This document shows positions 36,801 to 50,233 of a stretch of 64,000 nucleotides of DNA, in pieces. Numbering within the stretch: the first letter of the stretch is position 1; each line of letters begins with the position of its first letter. The position numbers were made by a program, and so were the translations under genes. The stretch lies in the NCBI RefSeq assembly GCF_020382885.2, contig NC_058495.1, positions 18,396,127 to 18,460,126 on the forward strand. Direction: 5' to 3'. This stretch comes from Scatophagus argus. Its lineage: Eukaryota; Chordata; Actinopteri; Scatophagidae. The notes beneath the pieces are model-generated. The model saw only the letters and a program-made list of their open reading frames with translations. It was not told where the DNA came from and ran no database searches.

Positions 36801-38700
36801 TGTTTAACTTACTAATAGATCAATGGAAATAATTAATCGATAACTGGTTAATATTTCAAGCAAAAATGCTAAAAATTCCCATTTACTAAAATGTGAGGAA
36901 TTGTTGCTTTTCTTTCTTCCTTTCTTTTGTAAACTGAACAACTTTAGGCTTTAGACTGGACAAAATAAGCAAACTGCCCTCTTGAATCGTGAGTCTGCAC
37001 ATGTAGTATAGAAATAAGGAAAATGGATTGCAGGTAGACTTAAATACCAAAGTTAAGAACTTATAGGTGAGAACAACAGGTAAGGCACTTCCTCTGTGCC
37101 TGAGTGGAGATGAGAGGTTGAACGAAATGTCAGGCACCAAGGAACAGATGCATAATTGAAACATTGCGTTGCTGCACAAGGTTGTTTGATTGATACCGTT
37201 TTAGAACACTCCTGTCCCCTCATGCTCATGGGGTTTACTTGGGGAGAAACCAGGGGAGGGGGAAAGGTGCTTAGGTGGCTCATCTGGGTTTTGGAGGAAA
37301 ATTGGTGCCATCCATCAAACACTGCATTTAACAAACGCTAACGCAGGCCTGGCCAACAAAGCATTCATATATAAGGTAGCGAACCAGGAAACATGTGAGG
37401 CGCAGGGACTGCTGAGGGTCTATCAATCAACCAGTCAGCTCCTTTATTTAACAAGCGAGGGCCACAGACCCTGAGGGCCACACTCCATATTCTGGCTGGT
37501 TGGGCTTGCAGTCTTCTCCTGTAAAAGGAAGAAAAAAGGGAAGAGAGGGATGAAGGGAGGAAGGAAAGAGGGGCATGAAGGGATTGGGGTTGGGGGGTGA
37601 TGGAGGTGCAGGAGGGTTTGGCCCGTGTCCCCTGGCGAGCCGGTGCGCTTCATCTTCTCAGTGCAAGGGCCTGGAACTGCTGCTTGATGGGATTTTCAGC
37701 CCTGTGGCCTCCGCTGTCCCAGCATCCATCTGGAGGGCTGCCGTGTGCACAGCGGAGAGAGCCAGCCACTCAGCGACACAGCCATAAAGAACAACCCGTA
37801 GGCCAGCCAATGCCACTGATCTGAGGCTCGCAGCTCTGTTCAGTGGACAGGCCAACACTCAGTGGCACACATTCCTGTCAGGGACATAGACTGATCCCTA
37901 AGCCACTGTGTGCTCAGTGGAACAGAAGACACGCTCTGTGAGGCAGCCCACATCCAACCACTGACTCCTTCAAAGCTTAGAAAATTGGAATGGAACAAGA
38001 ACTTCGCTATTCAGCATCCTTAATGGTGTGGAGAGCACTATCTTCCCTCTCTCATTTGTTCTGTCTGTGTGTGTGTCACACTTTTCCCTGTTTTCAAAGG
38101 GCGTGACTTTTGATTTGTTTTCAAGATTTTACAGGGTGTTCAGGAGCCCATCAAGGTAATGCAGAAGTTATACTGCAGCTTGTAGAGAAAGCAAACATAT
38201 ATACAGTGGTCATACAGACTCATGATTCAAATAAGTCTGTTGGTTGGCCATAATAAAACCTCACTCTAAAACAATGCTTCCTTTGCATATTCAATAAGAC
38301 ATTGAGTCCTTTTTTTTTTGTACAGAGAAGTTCAATTTAATACCACAATGAACAGCATCTAGAACAATAATATCGGCCATATATAATTGAAAATCAAGAC
38401 CAAATATGCAAAGACAATCATTACTGCCTCTCATTATTGGATCCAATTTATGTATGCCCCAGGGGATAGAGTAGCAAATAATGGATTGGTACTGTGGAGA
38501 GCCGAGATACTGTACGTGCTGTATTGGTGGTGATCGTGCTCAAGATCCAGTCTGATATAACTGATACAAGTGTGGAAAGTTGGGATTGAAAATGTTTTTG
38601 TTTCTCCTCAGGGCTACGCCGCATCATTAGCATATTTTTCCTCCCATGACGACTGTAAATTCAGTGAATGTGGCCCTGTGGTGGGTAAGGTGGGCAGACG
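33871..38700. other. Gene desert, part 1
   Basis: No splice-bounded or long ORF is supported. Contents are AT-rich unique sequence, a CA tract at 35627-35652, an A-rich tract at 36300-36330, and a GC-richer, unique patch at about 37600-37960 with no coding signature that I trust. Confidence 0.5.
35627..35652 (+). repeat. (CA)n microsatellite, imperfect
   Basis: Repeated CA units with one GA interruption. Confidence 0.85.
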
Positions 38701-39437
38701 GCAGACTGTATGAATAAACAGAGTCTGTCTGACGGCAGCACTGTGGCCCCCACCTGCCCACCATCAATCAATATTACAGCGGCCACTGGCAGCCCAATCG
38801 CCCTTTTATAGGCCTGTGAAATGATCAAACATCTGCTCATAACCATGCTTCATATATAGATGGATCATACATACAATATCAAATTCTGTATGATATCATG
38901 CTGCACAACAGGATGTAACGATGACAATGCACTACATTTATCCCAAAGCGTGTACAGTGGCAGAAGCGGGCTATGGGAAGACTTGACGTGAATTTCATCA
39001 GTAACAGACTCTGTGGGCTTTTTAAGGCTCACCAAATACTTTGGATCAATAAAAATGTTATTTTGTCATAATCTTGTTGTTTTCCAATAATCACAAGCCG
39101 TCTTATTTTCTGTGTGCCCAAAAAGACTTGGACGAGAAAGCCCAACTCTGCCTAAACTATTTTCTTGTTTACTGTTTAAAAGTCAGCCATGTTGATGGAA
39201 GCTCAGTGAGAATGATAAAAGTTGAGCCCAGTAACTAGTTTGGCAGCTGTAGTAGACAAAGGTTGCGGGGGCCTGGTCCATGGAGAGGGGGAATGAATCC
39301 AACTGGTCCAAGGTTAATGGTGGCTTGGAACAAAATGGATTTAGTGCCAGGGGCGTGCTGACAGGTGATTTGACATGAGTGAAGGTGGGCCATCAATCTC
39401 CCGTTGGCCCCTATGACCCTCCCCCACCCAGCCATAG

Positions 39438-39453
39438 CAACTAGGGGGCGCCA
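39438..39453 (+). promoter_or_regulatory. CTCF-like motif in the desert
   Basis: CAACTAGGGGGCGCCA matches the CTCF core CCACCAGGGGGCGCTA at all but three positions. It sits in a unique, GC-richer block. Occupancy is inference. Confidence 0.55.
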
Positions 39454-40077
39454 GGTGTCACGGTGCCCTGACCTGTACTGGTCTCCAGATAGCCCACCTG
39501 CTGTCTGCCTAAAGCTCTCCCTACGGCTAGAAGAGGCTCCCATCACTTCACGCTTGGCTGGCATAATGAAACTGTGATTGGAAGATAGTGAACTGTGACA
39601 GGCAGTAGTAGACTCAAAGTCTTCTAGTCGAATTCAAACCCCCTCGCTCCAGGTTTCCTTTTACAGCAAGCTTTTCTCTTGAATCGGTCTGACAATTTAA
39701 TGGTGCAAAAATGATAATCCGCCAGCTTACCTTTAATATGCTTTCATTCTCCATATGGCTATTGTTTCGTGTACTGCAGAATAAAGGGATTTTGTAAGGA
39801 AAGGTATGCTGAGGCAAAAACTACTTTTTTGTAGGGTGAGTGTTATTATGTGCATGTGTGTACCCCCACCCCCCCGGGGAGGCTCGGCTTCACGTTTAAA
39901 CCCGACATAAATTCTCTGTCACAAATCCCTGGGGCAGCCAGGCTTGTAGGCACAAAAGCAAATATTTCCGTTCCTGATCATGGCCAATCCCTTTTAACAT
40001 CCCCACCCACTGACCACCCTCCACCTCCCACCCTCCTCTGAACCTACCCTAGCACCGCAAGCCAGCCATTTGTCACA

Positions 40078-40112
40078 AAGTAATTATAGAATTATCGATT
40101 GGCAAGCAATTA
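40078..40112 (+). promoter_or_regulatory. Cluster of homeodomain/ONECUT-type core sites
   Basis: TAATTA (40081-40086), ATCGATT (about 40094-40100) and CAATTA (about 40108-40113) lie within 35 bp of unique sequence. Such a cluster is common in developmental enhancers. The function is inferred. Confidence 0.3.
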
Positions 40113-43100
40113 ACACCTTTCTTCTCTTTTTCCACCCTCTTCCTTGCCCCACCCAACACCCACAACCCCCTCCACCCCATCCTTTAATTTGAACTCGGAG
40201 AGAGAAAGAATAAGAACGGGGCGAGAAAAAGCCGTGGGAGTAACACATTTAATCCTGTTGGCATTTCCTAGTTCTCCTCAAATTAATAGGGCGACAGGGA
40301 CAAAATGGCTTTTCTCCTTCTTCTTCTGTTCCCTCTGTTATTTCTCTCCTTGTCTTGCCTGCTGATCTATCTATAACAGACAGGGAGCTGCTTAGAGTAC
40401 AGCCAAACACTCTATTCTAGCTGGGAATGAATGAATACGCCATTAAACCCCATTTCAAAAGGAACACCTTACATGCCTCCTGACAACCACATAGCTTGTG
40501 ATATGATAGCTGTAACAATGGTGTTCTCAAAGGGGAAAAGACCTGCAGACGGTTACAGATTATTCTTTATTTTCTTTTCATATCTGACAACCTTTACTTT
40601 TACCCTTTCGTTTTGTCCTGTTTTCCAGCTGCCACTGGTAGTAGTGGTCCAGATGGACGTGCGGGGGAACAGTGTTAGAACCTCCGGCTGGCAGGTGTCT
40701 GAGTCAGGATGGATGTCATGGAACATCACCTTAGTAACATATGGATAGGGACAGGGGAGTTGATTCCCCTTCTGGCAAGTTTGATAACACATCTTCTCTC
40801 TCTGTTTATCAGTCTGTGCCTCCCTGCAACTCCCTGCAACGTTCATATTCTGCTTGTCATGTCCACTGAAAGGGATTTAATGCCAGATTTTTTAAAAAGT
40901 TTAATTCTTATTTTTAATAAAGGATATTTTGTAGCATCTGAAATGGAGCGTAATATGTATTCTTAAACTATGGATAGGACCCAAAGTGGGTCACAGCTCT
41001 ACTTTTAGTGTTGCCCCATAAAGTACAAGTACCAATAAATATTAATGAGTGTGTATCCTAGGATAAGACACTAAATTTTCTAATTTGGGTTCTGCACTGA
41101 AAAAGAACCCCTGTGTTACAGGATTTAATTTTCCTCTGCTTTCTCAAGTCAGGGTGCAAAGCTACTTCTGAAATTCAATTCATGTCACCACACAAGAGTT
41201 GTATTGTTTTTTTTTTTCCTGTGAAGAGCAGAAGAGAAAGACCTACTGCTATCACTAATCACATCAGTGGTACCAAAATTAGTCATGCTGATTAAAAAAC
41301 AAATGATATTATCAAATTTTCTCAACAACAGGATATTAATATCAGCTGGTTAATGAATGAGGACTGTTGTTTTAGTTTGGTAGGAAACTAAAAAATGGAT
41401 ATATGATCAGAGTAAAGCATTTCTCTATATATTTATAGACTACACTAATGCAATGAAGTTTTCACAGTTACAGAAGACTGGTACTCGTATGTAAATGAAA
41501 ACAAATATTAAAAATGATTTGCAAATGCTACAAGCTCAGTTTCATCAAAGGCGCTCCCACCCCCTGCCAAATGCAGCTAACCTAATGTGAGTGGCATTCA
41601 TTTGACAGCAATTTAGGAACAATTTGAAGCCATCGAGGGACCTTTCTCTTTCATGCTGTAGTGTTGATCAATAATTCCCCTCAGGATGTTATTCAAACAC
41701 ACATAGAGCAATATTCCTTCCTGAAAAACACTGTGATATTGACCCGTTTTTCCTGCCCTGCAGCCCTTCTTATTTTCTCAAAGAAGGGGTAACCCAGGAG
41801 ACACACATTGTTGTGGCCCTCTGCTCTATGCAGGTTTCTTGGCTTTTATGGCTCAAACTCCATGACTCTCTGTCACAATTTCTCCAGACCCTTCTCACAC
41901 TTCTGCAATATATTCTATGTACAGCTGACATTTAGGAGAGTTTTAAAAGAAATGTGACATCTCTTTGTATGTGTTTTTATCTGAGCTTGTTAGTCCACCT
42001 GCATCTTAGTTTTAAATGAAGTGCACTTAAGACTTTTGGGAACTTGTGGAATTACAATTGAAGACATCTTTATTTTGTAATTGTTAAAAAAAAGTATCAG
42101 AGGTATTCAAAGAAAACCAGTACAGAAACACCTGCGGGTGTTTTCTATCTGTGGGACTTGATAGTATTTAAGATGACTGTTTTGGTTTCATGGTGGTTTG
42201 ATTGAATTATTTTGGCTCCTGCCCTTTTGAGATGTACAAATGGCTTTGTTTGAGCTTGTTGGAAGTGATGAACACATCAATACCAAAAGTACTGATCCCG
42301 TTAACGCCCGTGCCAATTAGATAACAATTGATGAGTGAGATCAATATTAGAAATAAATACTGATCCCGTTTCTATTTCCATTTACTGTTAAATTGTTGCC
42401 AAATCACATAATTACCTTTGGTCAAAGAAGAGAACAGCCATTGTAGTGCATGACACCCTGCCTTACCAAACTGCCCTCCACTGACTTAATCAATACAGTC
42501 CCTATCCCTCAGTGGTAGTGCTTACACCAAAATGTTGTTTAAAGTTTGTATTAATCTGGAGACTGAACATACACATAAATTGCCTGCAGCAAAAGAAAAA
42601 CAAGGAGGAAGAAGCCTCTGTGATTCAAACACATTTGACATGGATGTCTCTGACATGAGTATGTCCCAGACCTTTAAAACCTCTGTGCTTCATTCTCACT
42701 GTGATGCTACATGAACATTGTTGAAGTTGCAGGTCAGTGATTTTCACATGGCAGTCATGTGAGAGCTGTTTGAGTCAGTGTTTGAATCTGCTTGCTAGTG
42801 CAATGTTTGAGTTACACCTAATTTAACAAGTGGACGATGAGAATCAAACAGAGAGTACAGGTACCAGCCCTCAATCTCAAGGCTCCTACTGCTCCTACTG
42901 CAGTGTAGAAAAGCTTGTTTGTTGTTTGACATTGACTCCATTATAAGACTGATGTTATCATTTGCTGAGTTGATGTGTTTTGTGAAAGCCACTATGTTGC
43001 AGGGTCTTGTCACTCATATGTTATTAGCATATCGAACAATGACTTAAAGCTCCTGTCTTGTAACATCAATATAGATGAGACTTACACTGGTCATGTGTTT

Positions 43101-46004
43101 TTTTTATTGATTCAGAAGCAAATATTCAAAAATATTTGTTATGTAACCATAATACACATCTATTTAAGTCTCTGAAACCTCACAGTAAATCACAGAAGTT
43201 TATGTACTACATGTCCTGTGCTATGTAGCTTATGAAAGAGGAAGTAACCCATTCTTCTTTTGACAAATGAAAAGTTGAATTCATAAACCTTAAAATACAG
43301 TGCCACAGCCTTGCTTGTTCTGCTATGACCAGTAGTTTAAGTTGGCTAATGTTAGCAAACTTGCAAATCACATATAGTCTTGCATTAGCATCACTGCCAG
43401 TACAAGACCTCTCTATTAGACAGTGACAAAGCTCTAAACAAAAACAGTGCAGTAGCAATTAGCTGCATTGCGAGGGTTAAGCATCAATGTCAATCAGTCT
43501 GTTGTTATATTGTGTGGGCTTTGTATAATGACTTGTTGATTTGTTTTACATAATGAACAAAGGGAGGATACTGTATTAGTACACTGACCAGGCAGGTTGG
43601 TTAAAATACCATCCATCCTCTTTATTTCAGTTTAATGATTTGTTAGTTGAGTGTCCTATGAATTTGTTTAATGAGGATAAGAAAAGGCTGGTAGAGCAAC
43701 AGGTTGGCCTTCGGGGGGTGTGGTGAGAAATGCTGGATGGAAAATAGAGTTGTGGGAATGTCAGGTGGAAAGGGGGCGAGCTGGCAGACAAAATGGAGGA
43801 TCACAGTGCTGGTCTTGTTCCCAGTCGGGCCAGGACCTGTGAGCACAAGGTGGACACCCCTCATCAGCCCCCATCGTCACCCCTACACTTGCCTTCCAGG
43901 CTCTCATTTTCCACATGATTAGCTTGCCACCTGTCCTCCGGCTGGCCCTTGCCCTCCAGGCCCTCCACGTCACAGCACCATTTAGCACTGGCAAAATTTT
44001 CACCGAGACATGCTTCATCACTGTGGACCTGATGGAAAGAAGATCTCAAAAATATGCATGAATTTACTACTACTATACTACTAATAGTGTAAAAAGTTAT
44101 GTTCCAAAAAGTCAAATATTTTAAGTTTATTTTGTTTCTGTCACAGGTTTTATTTATTCACATATTATCTCTCTGAAAAAACTATATCAGTCATGATTCT
44201 ATAGGTTCAAACAGCAGCAGATTTTACAGAAATTCAGCATACGACTTTAACGTGGAGATTTTTCAGTTTTAGATGACAGTCATGTCAGTGTAGTTCTTCT
44301 ATGAATCAGCGGAAGGCACTGTTTACTACAGAATACCTGCTCTGCAGCTCAGTAGCTGAGCTGACTGCTGAACAGTAATAGCTCTTAATGCTTCTGCTCA
44401 GATGACAGAAGTGAATTGATTCACTGGCATTTGATAGGATGAATGTATGAATGCATAAAGTTATGATTAACATCTGAAGAGTAAGTAACTACATGACTCC
44501 TTTACCACCTTACCAATTTGTACCGTGGTTACTCTGACCCAGTAACTACCTTACAAATTGTTTAGAGCACACTGTAGAAGGAATTATTTCACATAATAAT
44601 CAATGATTCTTATTACTTGAAAACTGAAGTTGATCTTGGTCCTAATATTAAAACTGCTGTTCAAAGCTTGCCTCACACTTATGTTGAAGGTATGTTTCTT
44701 TTGCGAACTGACAGAGGCCGGTTTCATTGTCTCCTCTGAATACATTTTCTACCTGTTTGAACCTGTTGTGTGATGCACAGTGGCACGGCGCGACATGCTG
44801 TGTTATCCCTTGGCAATTCTCCCCGCTGGTAATACATTTATGCTCCGTCAGAGCAAAGGATTGGCCCTGACCCGCGTTGGCCTTGCCTCTGATGTTGGTG
44901 ACTTTAGACAGCAGCGACAAAGAGAAGGTTACTAAAGAGGGATGGTGGTCATGGTGCGAAAAGAGAAACCTTCTACACTTAAAATGATGACAAGCCAGTG
45001 CATTAAGAAATTGTGGATGTCCACGTTAATTTTCAGGCCTACATGATCAAATACAACAAGCCAATGGAATTTCATTACCACAGTTTGGGTTAACAGACTC
45101 ATCTTCATGAGTCTGCCTTGTGAAAAGTGGCATATACCTTTTTAAAATATTCATATTCACAATACAAAATTTAGCAAATGCATTTATGTGTGCTGACAAA
45201 TGATGATACAGCTGGCTGTTGTGGCTAAAGCGTGATGCAAAGTTTTGGTTTTGTAGAGTTTAAGGTCATACTAGCAAGCCTGCAGTGTTCATGTTTTTTT
45301 GCCAATTATAGTCTCCATAGTTGGAGACGCGACACACATTCTCACATCAGACCATTCAATGCACATCCAGGCCTAATTGAACACAGGTGACAGTTAAGCA
45401 GCAGGGAGAAAGAGAAAGAAAGGGAAGGGGGAGGGGGAGGGCGACGGCATCAGACAGAGTAAAGTTTTTCAAGTCTTTGTCCCTCCTCAATTTGCATGCC
45501 TAATGAAGCTGAGCAGGAGTTAATAGCGGGTGTAATGACTTCTGACTGGCTGGGCTGTAGGCTGCTGGGACAGGAAAGGCTTCGAATGGCTAACTGTGGA
45601 GCAAGGTGGGCAGAGGCAGGCAGGGAAACACTCTGCGGGTGACAGAGCATAGGAGGCTGCACTCCCTTCTCAAGAACACCGAGTAACTTTACTCTGCACT
45701 GCATGTGTGTGTCGATGCACGTATGTTTTTAAACAGGTGCATCATTGTTATAAGCAGCCATGGTAGATTATTACATTAAAGAGAGCAGGTAAAGTGTATG
45801 AAGTAACATTCCAGATTGATGTTATTAAGTGTCTCAGAGTGCAGTAAGTGACAAAAGTACCAGTCATAAAATAGACACAATAGGACAGCTCAGACAAGGT
45901 AAGGTGTCTTACAAGATGAAAACCAGTGAGTCAGAAGAGGCATAAAAACTCAGTAAGTGATTCTGTCAGGGTAGATGAACTACCATCTTTGTCTGATTCA
46001 GATT

Positions 46005-46032
46005 TTGTTCTATCTGTTTTCAGATAGAACAA
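46005..46032. repeat. Perfect 12-bp inverted repeat
   Basis: TTGTTCTATCTG and CAGATAGAACAA are exact reverse complements around a TTTT loop. Confidence 0.8.
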
Positions 46033-47568
46033 CCAAACAAATTGTTTATAAAAGCTGCTTTTTCCTGCTCAAAATTAGCTTGTAGGTGTCTGCTTGGATT
46101 TGAAAGTTTGGCTCAGCAGAATTCTCTCACTTCTGCCTGATTTCCCCGACTCTGGTGGCAGCTATTGTGCCAAGTATAAAAAGCAGAACACTGGATAACC
46201 GGGGCCCAGGTTTGAGCCTGTTTTACTTTATGCACTGACCATCATTTACATGGGATGAACAAGACTTACCACGCTGTAATATGGAATCTGTTGTTCTTCA
46301 GGTGCCGTTGAACATAAAAACATTTCAACTGCACTGGATGGCTTTTGCAACCTGAAGTTACTTTCTTCGTTGCCCAGTTGAAGTGTCCCGTTTCAACCAA
46401 GGATGACATGAAAACTAATGTGGAAAACCAAACATTTCTTTCTGGAGAGATTACAGCAGTTGATAAAGAACACATATCAAGACTCTTTGTTACATCTACA
46501 ATCACAAGTATGTGATAAATGAAAATGAATGATAAAATAATAATCACTGAAAAAAAAAAATCCCATGAACAGCCAGAAGTTACAAATGCTTCTTGTAGGC
46601 AACAAACTGGGGGGGAAACAACATTTAAATTCTGCCAGTTCGGATAGCAAATATTTCCACATCTGCCTGAATCTTTTTTTTCTACTTTTTTGCATCTTCT
46701 AGCTGATGTATTTTCCTGCTTTTTTGGCGCTTCTCACAGAGAATCGAGGTTGGCACCATCACCCGCACTGGTCGACGGCGTGCCAACACTTCTGCTGGCT
46801 GTAGGACACACACACACACGCACAAGCACATGAGCACCCATACGCACACTCAGTCCTGATGGCCACAGATGTAGCAGTGACCAGCCCATCTCCACCAGGT
46901 GTTGCTTTATAGCTGTGTCACTTTGAGCCTGACTCCATCTGCCACACTCAGCGGGCGAGAAAAAAAAAAAAAAAAACAAACACAAAAAACAACAACAAAA
47001 AGAAAAAAACCAAACAAATGGCTTTTCACAGCATGTGCACATGCACAAATACATAGATACACTGTTGTACTCACCGGAGAGTATTTTAAAGTTTGATATG
47101 ATTATTTCAGCCTGTCACATCACATGTGCTTTCATGGCTAGACACAAAAGTCCGAGATCAGTCTGGTTTAGATTGCCACTCTAAAATATTTCTCAAAGAA
47201 ATATAAAATAAAGGATTTTATGGTTCATCCTCCAACTTCTTTCAAAGGTTCTTATGTAGTGTTCTATGCAGTATTACAGTTTAGAATGGATCCTCAGCCC
47301 TTTGATAACGTATCATTCTTTGTTTATTTTGACCAGAAACCATTTTTGGTTGACCAGCTGTATTCATCTGTCACTGAGCTTCACTGTTCGAAAAAGAACA
47401 GACCTCAGATGATCTTTTAGGTCACATAACTTTGCACCTGACAGCTTTCATTAAAACCTGGCAATTCTCAGAAAAGCTTTTGCTTATTTTTTTTTTTCTT
47501 ACATCACTGCTGATTATAGAAACAAAATACCCCAAGTTCTCTGAGGCGCAGTATAGCATTGCCTGTTT

Positions 47569-47596
47569 TATAATCATAATTGTATAATCATAATTA
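47569..47596 (+). repeat. 14-bp tandem duplication
   Basis: TATAATCATAATTG is followed at once by TATAATCATAATTA, one base different. Confidence 0.75.
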
Positions 47597-50172
47597 ATCA
47601 CACTCTCCAGTATCACAATAATGTTGTTTACTTGCAAAGCCGAACCTGGGATCTGAGTCACATGCATCCTATCTTAATAGCATTGTTTAGGCTCAGCGAT
47701 CCGTCATCCCACCAACAGGTAATACGATAGCAGAGGAAACAGCCAGCACAATTAGATTTGTGTTGAACAGTGGGGCGTGTTTTTCTCCACCGCATGCTTG
47801 AATTTTTAATAACAGTTCTATTTTGGAAAACACCTGCCAGTGTTCCAGAGTCTGCGAAAGAGCAAAAGGTCGACCCCGACAAGTGATCAAGAGATGGAGA
47901 TGCTCATCACTGCCTCATGCATATTTATACGTTATTCAATTATATGTAATGAGAGGGTGTATTTGATCTGCACAGTGCTCTTAATCAAGAGCTGTGGATG
48001 ATTTTCTAGTCTACCAAAGGCAGACATCTTCCAAGCGCTTATGGTAATTTGTTATTTGAGCTAGAGTTGGGAGACTTGGGGCTTATGTGGGACTAACTAT
48101 TCAGATTCTTTACAAATAGCCTTATAAATACGTCGACACTCCAGGTATCTGACTGTTTTTACAGTATATTTGAATGAGAATTACCTTTAATGCTTTATTC
48201 CCTTGAATAAAAGAATTTGTGTGTGACATTGTGCTAAGTCAAGGTTTGCAATGTTTTGAGCAAACGTCATCTTAATGTCTTGACAAATTCCAGTGTGTAG
48301 TAATATTAGTTAAATTTTGTTTGCAGCAGAGTGAAGACTCAGAAAGGCTTGCATGAAACGGCTATAAACAAAGTGAAAGGTCTACTGGAAATGGAATAAA
48401 ATATATAATAAAGAATAAATTGGCATCTACTACTGGAACATCTTCAATGAACTGGCAAAAAAGTCTTGTACAGTCATTGTTTGCAGATGATGCATTGGCT
48501 TTAGTGATCTTACTTTTCGTTTAGTGCCATAATCTGCACAAAATTTATACCCGAGTGTAGCTTCGCAGAGCTCCTAGCATGGCTGGAGCTGAGTCTAATA
48601 TACTAGAGTCTAATGTTTTTAACTCGACAACCTCCCCAAACCTCAAGTTTCACTTTGTCACACCTTCACTGGATCCCGTCTCATTAGCAGGCACATTAGT
48701 TAGCAAGAAACAAAACAGAAGCGGTGTGTTTGGTCTGTTTGGAACACACTGAACAAAGGATGGACCAGTGGATCACGCTGCACGATTGAATTTCAATGCA
48801 TGTTTTTAGAAGATGTTCCATCAAAACATTTTATTGTAACAATATAACCGATACAAACTCAAGCTGACCTCAGCCGCTGTACTCTGACTGAGGAAACTTC
48901 TAACTTTTACCAGCCATCTTTGAAGCCCAGGGGGCAAGTCTTTGATACTTAAAGGATATACTGTACTGCTGGCTGGAGTGATGCTGAGCATGTGAGATTT
49001 GTGCCTCAATCTGCAGCAAGAAGACATGTCATTTGGTGACTTAGGAAGACAAAAAGTAGTTTGAGTTAGGCTGTGGTCCCACAGTCATCATATTCAACTG
49101 GTTATTTAATACACCTGCAACCATTGTCGCTGTTTTATGATTGACATGGGTGTATTTTTGCCTCTCGATGATGTAGGTTTAGGCTTAAATTGACAGAAGA
49201 CGATTGGTAGTCATTTCTTTCTTTTCTGGCATGTTTGTCGTCCTCTGAGTGGTTAGGCTAATGTCTTTTATCTCTGTGTTTTTCTTCTGAATCTTCTGCT
49301 CTGTTCTTAACCCCTGATGTCATGTCAAGAATCTAACACCTCCACGTTTTGAAATGCTCAGACTGAATTGTTTTTAAGTCCAAGATACATGGCTGTCAAT
49401 GAAATCATCCCTGATTTTCTCAGTTCTTGAAAAGTTGGCATCAGGGAGAAAAAGTTTTTAGCCCGACATCAGCATCATATTCATTCTAGAAAGGCTGCTG
49501 TTGCTTCTTCTGTAAACACAAACTGCATCACCCCTGTGCCTCGGAGGATTTTTCTAAGAAAAGTCCTTGTGGGCACCAGGTGTTTAGAATAGCAAGTATA
49601 AAAGCCTTCATTAGCTGTGTAAAGGCTGGATGCCTATTGTTTTCACCAAAGATAGAAAAATCAATATCAAAACATGCTGATTATTGGTTTTACTTGATGG
49701 TTTCTCTGGCATTTGAACTGTTTGGCACATCAGAAAAGAGGAAGGACATGTGCTGGTCCCATCTGTGGTAGCCAATTCCTCTCTCCTCCATGCTTTTATC
49801 TCTTACCTGCTCCCACTGTTAGAAGTGTTCCTTAATCTAGCCTTGCTTGCAACCTGTCTCTGTCTCTTTCTTCCCCAGCATCTGTCCACGTGTCCGTCTG
49901 CCAACTCTACCTCCCGCTCTCACCCGACTCCCCCGTCCTCCGTCATGTGGAGATGAATGGTGCTCTGTCACTCGCCAGGCTCTTCAGAGGGCCGGTGCTC
50001 CGTATGAGGAAAGTGCCAGTCATTAACAGGAGGGGGAGGAGGGAGAGAGGCAGGATGAAAAATGAGTTCATTTACGGGTAAGTCCTGTGAGCCGCGTAAC
50101 GTCAGCAGCAACAGCAACCCCCCTTTCCCTTCTCCTCCCCTCTTCCTCCCATCGCTTTCTGTAGGTGCCCAG

Positions 50173-50233
50173 TGGGGGTGGGTGTGTGTGTATGTGTGTG
50201 TGGGTGTGGGTGTGGGTGGGGGTAGGGGGGAGT
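50173..50233 (+). repeat. GT/G-rich tract, G-quadruplex capable
   Basis: Repeated GGGTGTGGGTGTGGGTGGGGG-type runs. More than four GGG tracts with short loops lie within 60 bases on the plus strand. Confidence 0.75.

Larger units (their letters stand above)
38701..42500. other. Gene desert, part 2, with candidate regulatory blocks
   Basis: No gene is supported. Blocks of unique, compositionally balanced sequence stand out from the AT-rich surroundings at about 38740-38840, 39270-39620, 40060-40120 and 41560-41800. A minus-strand open frame at 39235-39564 (109 codons) has no splice context or family resemblance and is not called as a gene. Confidence 0.4.
42501..50172. other. Gene desert, part 3
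   Basis: No supported gene. It holds a GA/G-rich tract at 45405-45442, a CA tract at 46806-46822, an A-rich tract at 46960-47010, a perfect hairpin at 46005-46032, a short tandem at 47569-47596, and unique-looking blocks at about 44700-44890 and 47920-48060. Confidence 0.4.

Noticed and set aside
39235..39564. 109-codon minus-strand open frame in the desert
   Set aside because: No homology, no splice sites, and it overlaps a block better explained as regulatory DNA.
40553..40846. Overlapping ORFs of 97-105 codons on both strands
   Set aside because: Both-strand open frames of this size are expected by chance, and no protein family features are seen.
46734..47054. 106-codon minus-strand ORF next to an A-rich tract
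   Set aside because: The N-terminal half is translated poly-A/T and CA repeat, giving Phe and Cys/Val strings.
49873..50078. Possible exon with pyrimidine tract, CCCCAG acceptor and GGTAAGT donor; frame MNGALSLARLFRGPVLRMRK
   Set aside because: The signals look good but the peptide is low complexity (Arg-rich), matches nothing I know, and no partner exons were found. It could be a noncoding exon, but that is not supported.
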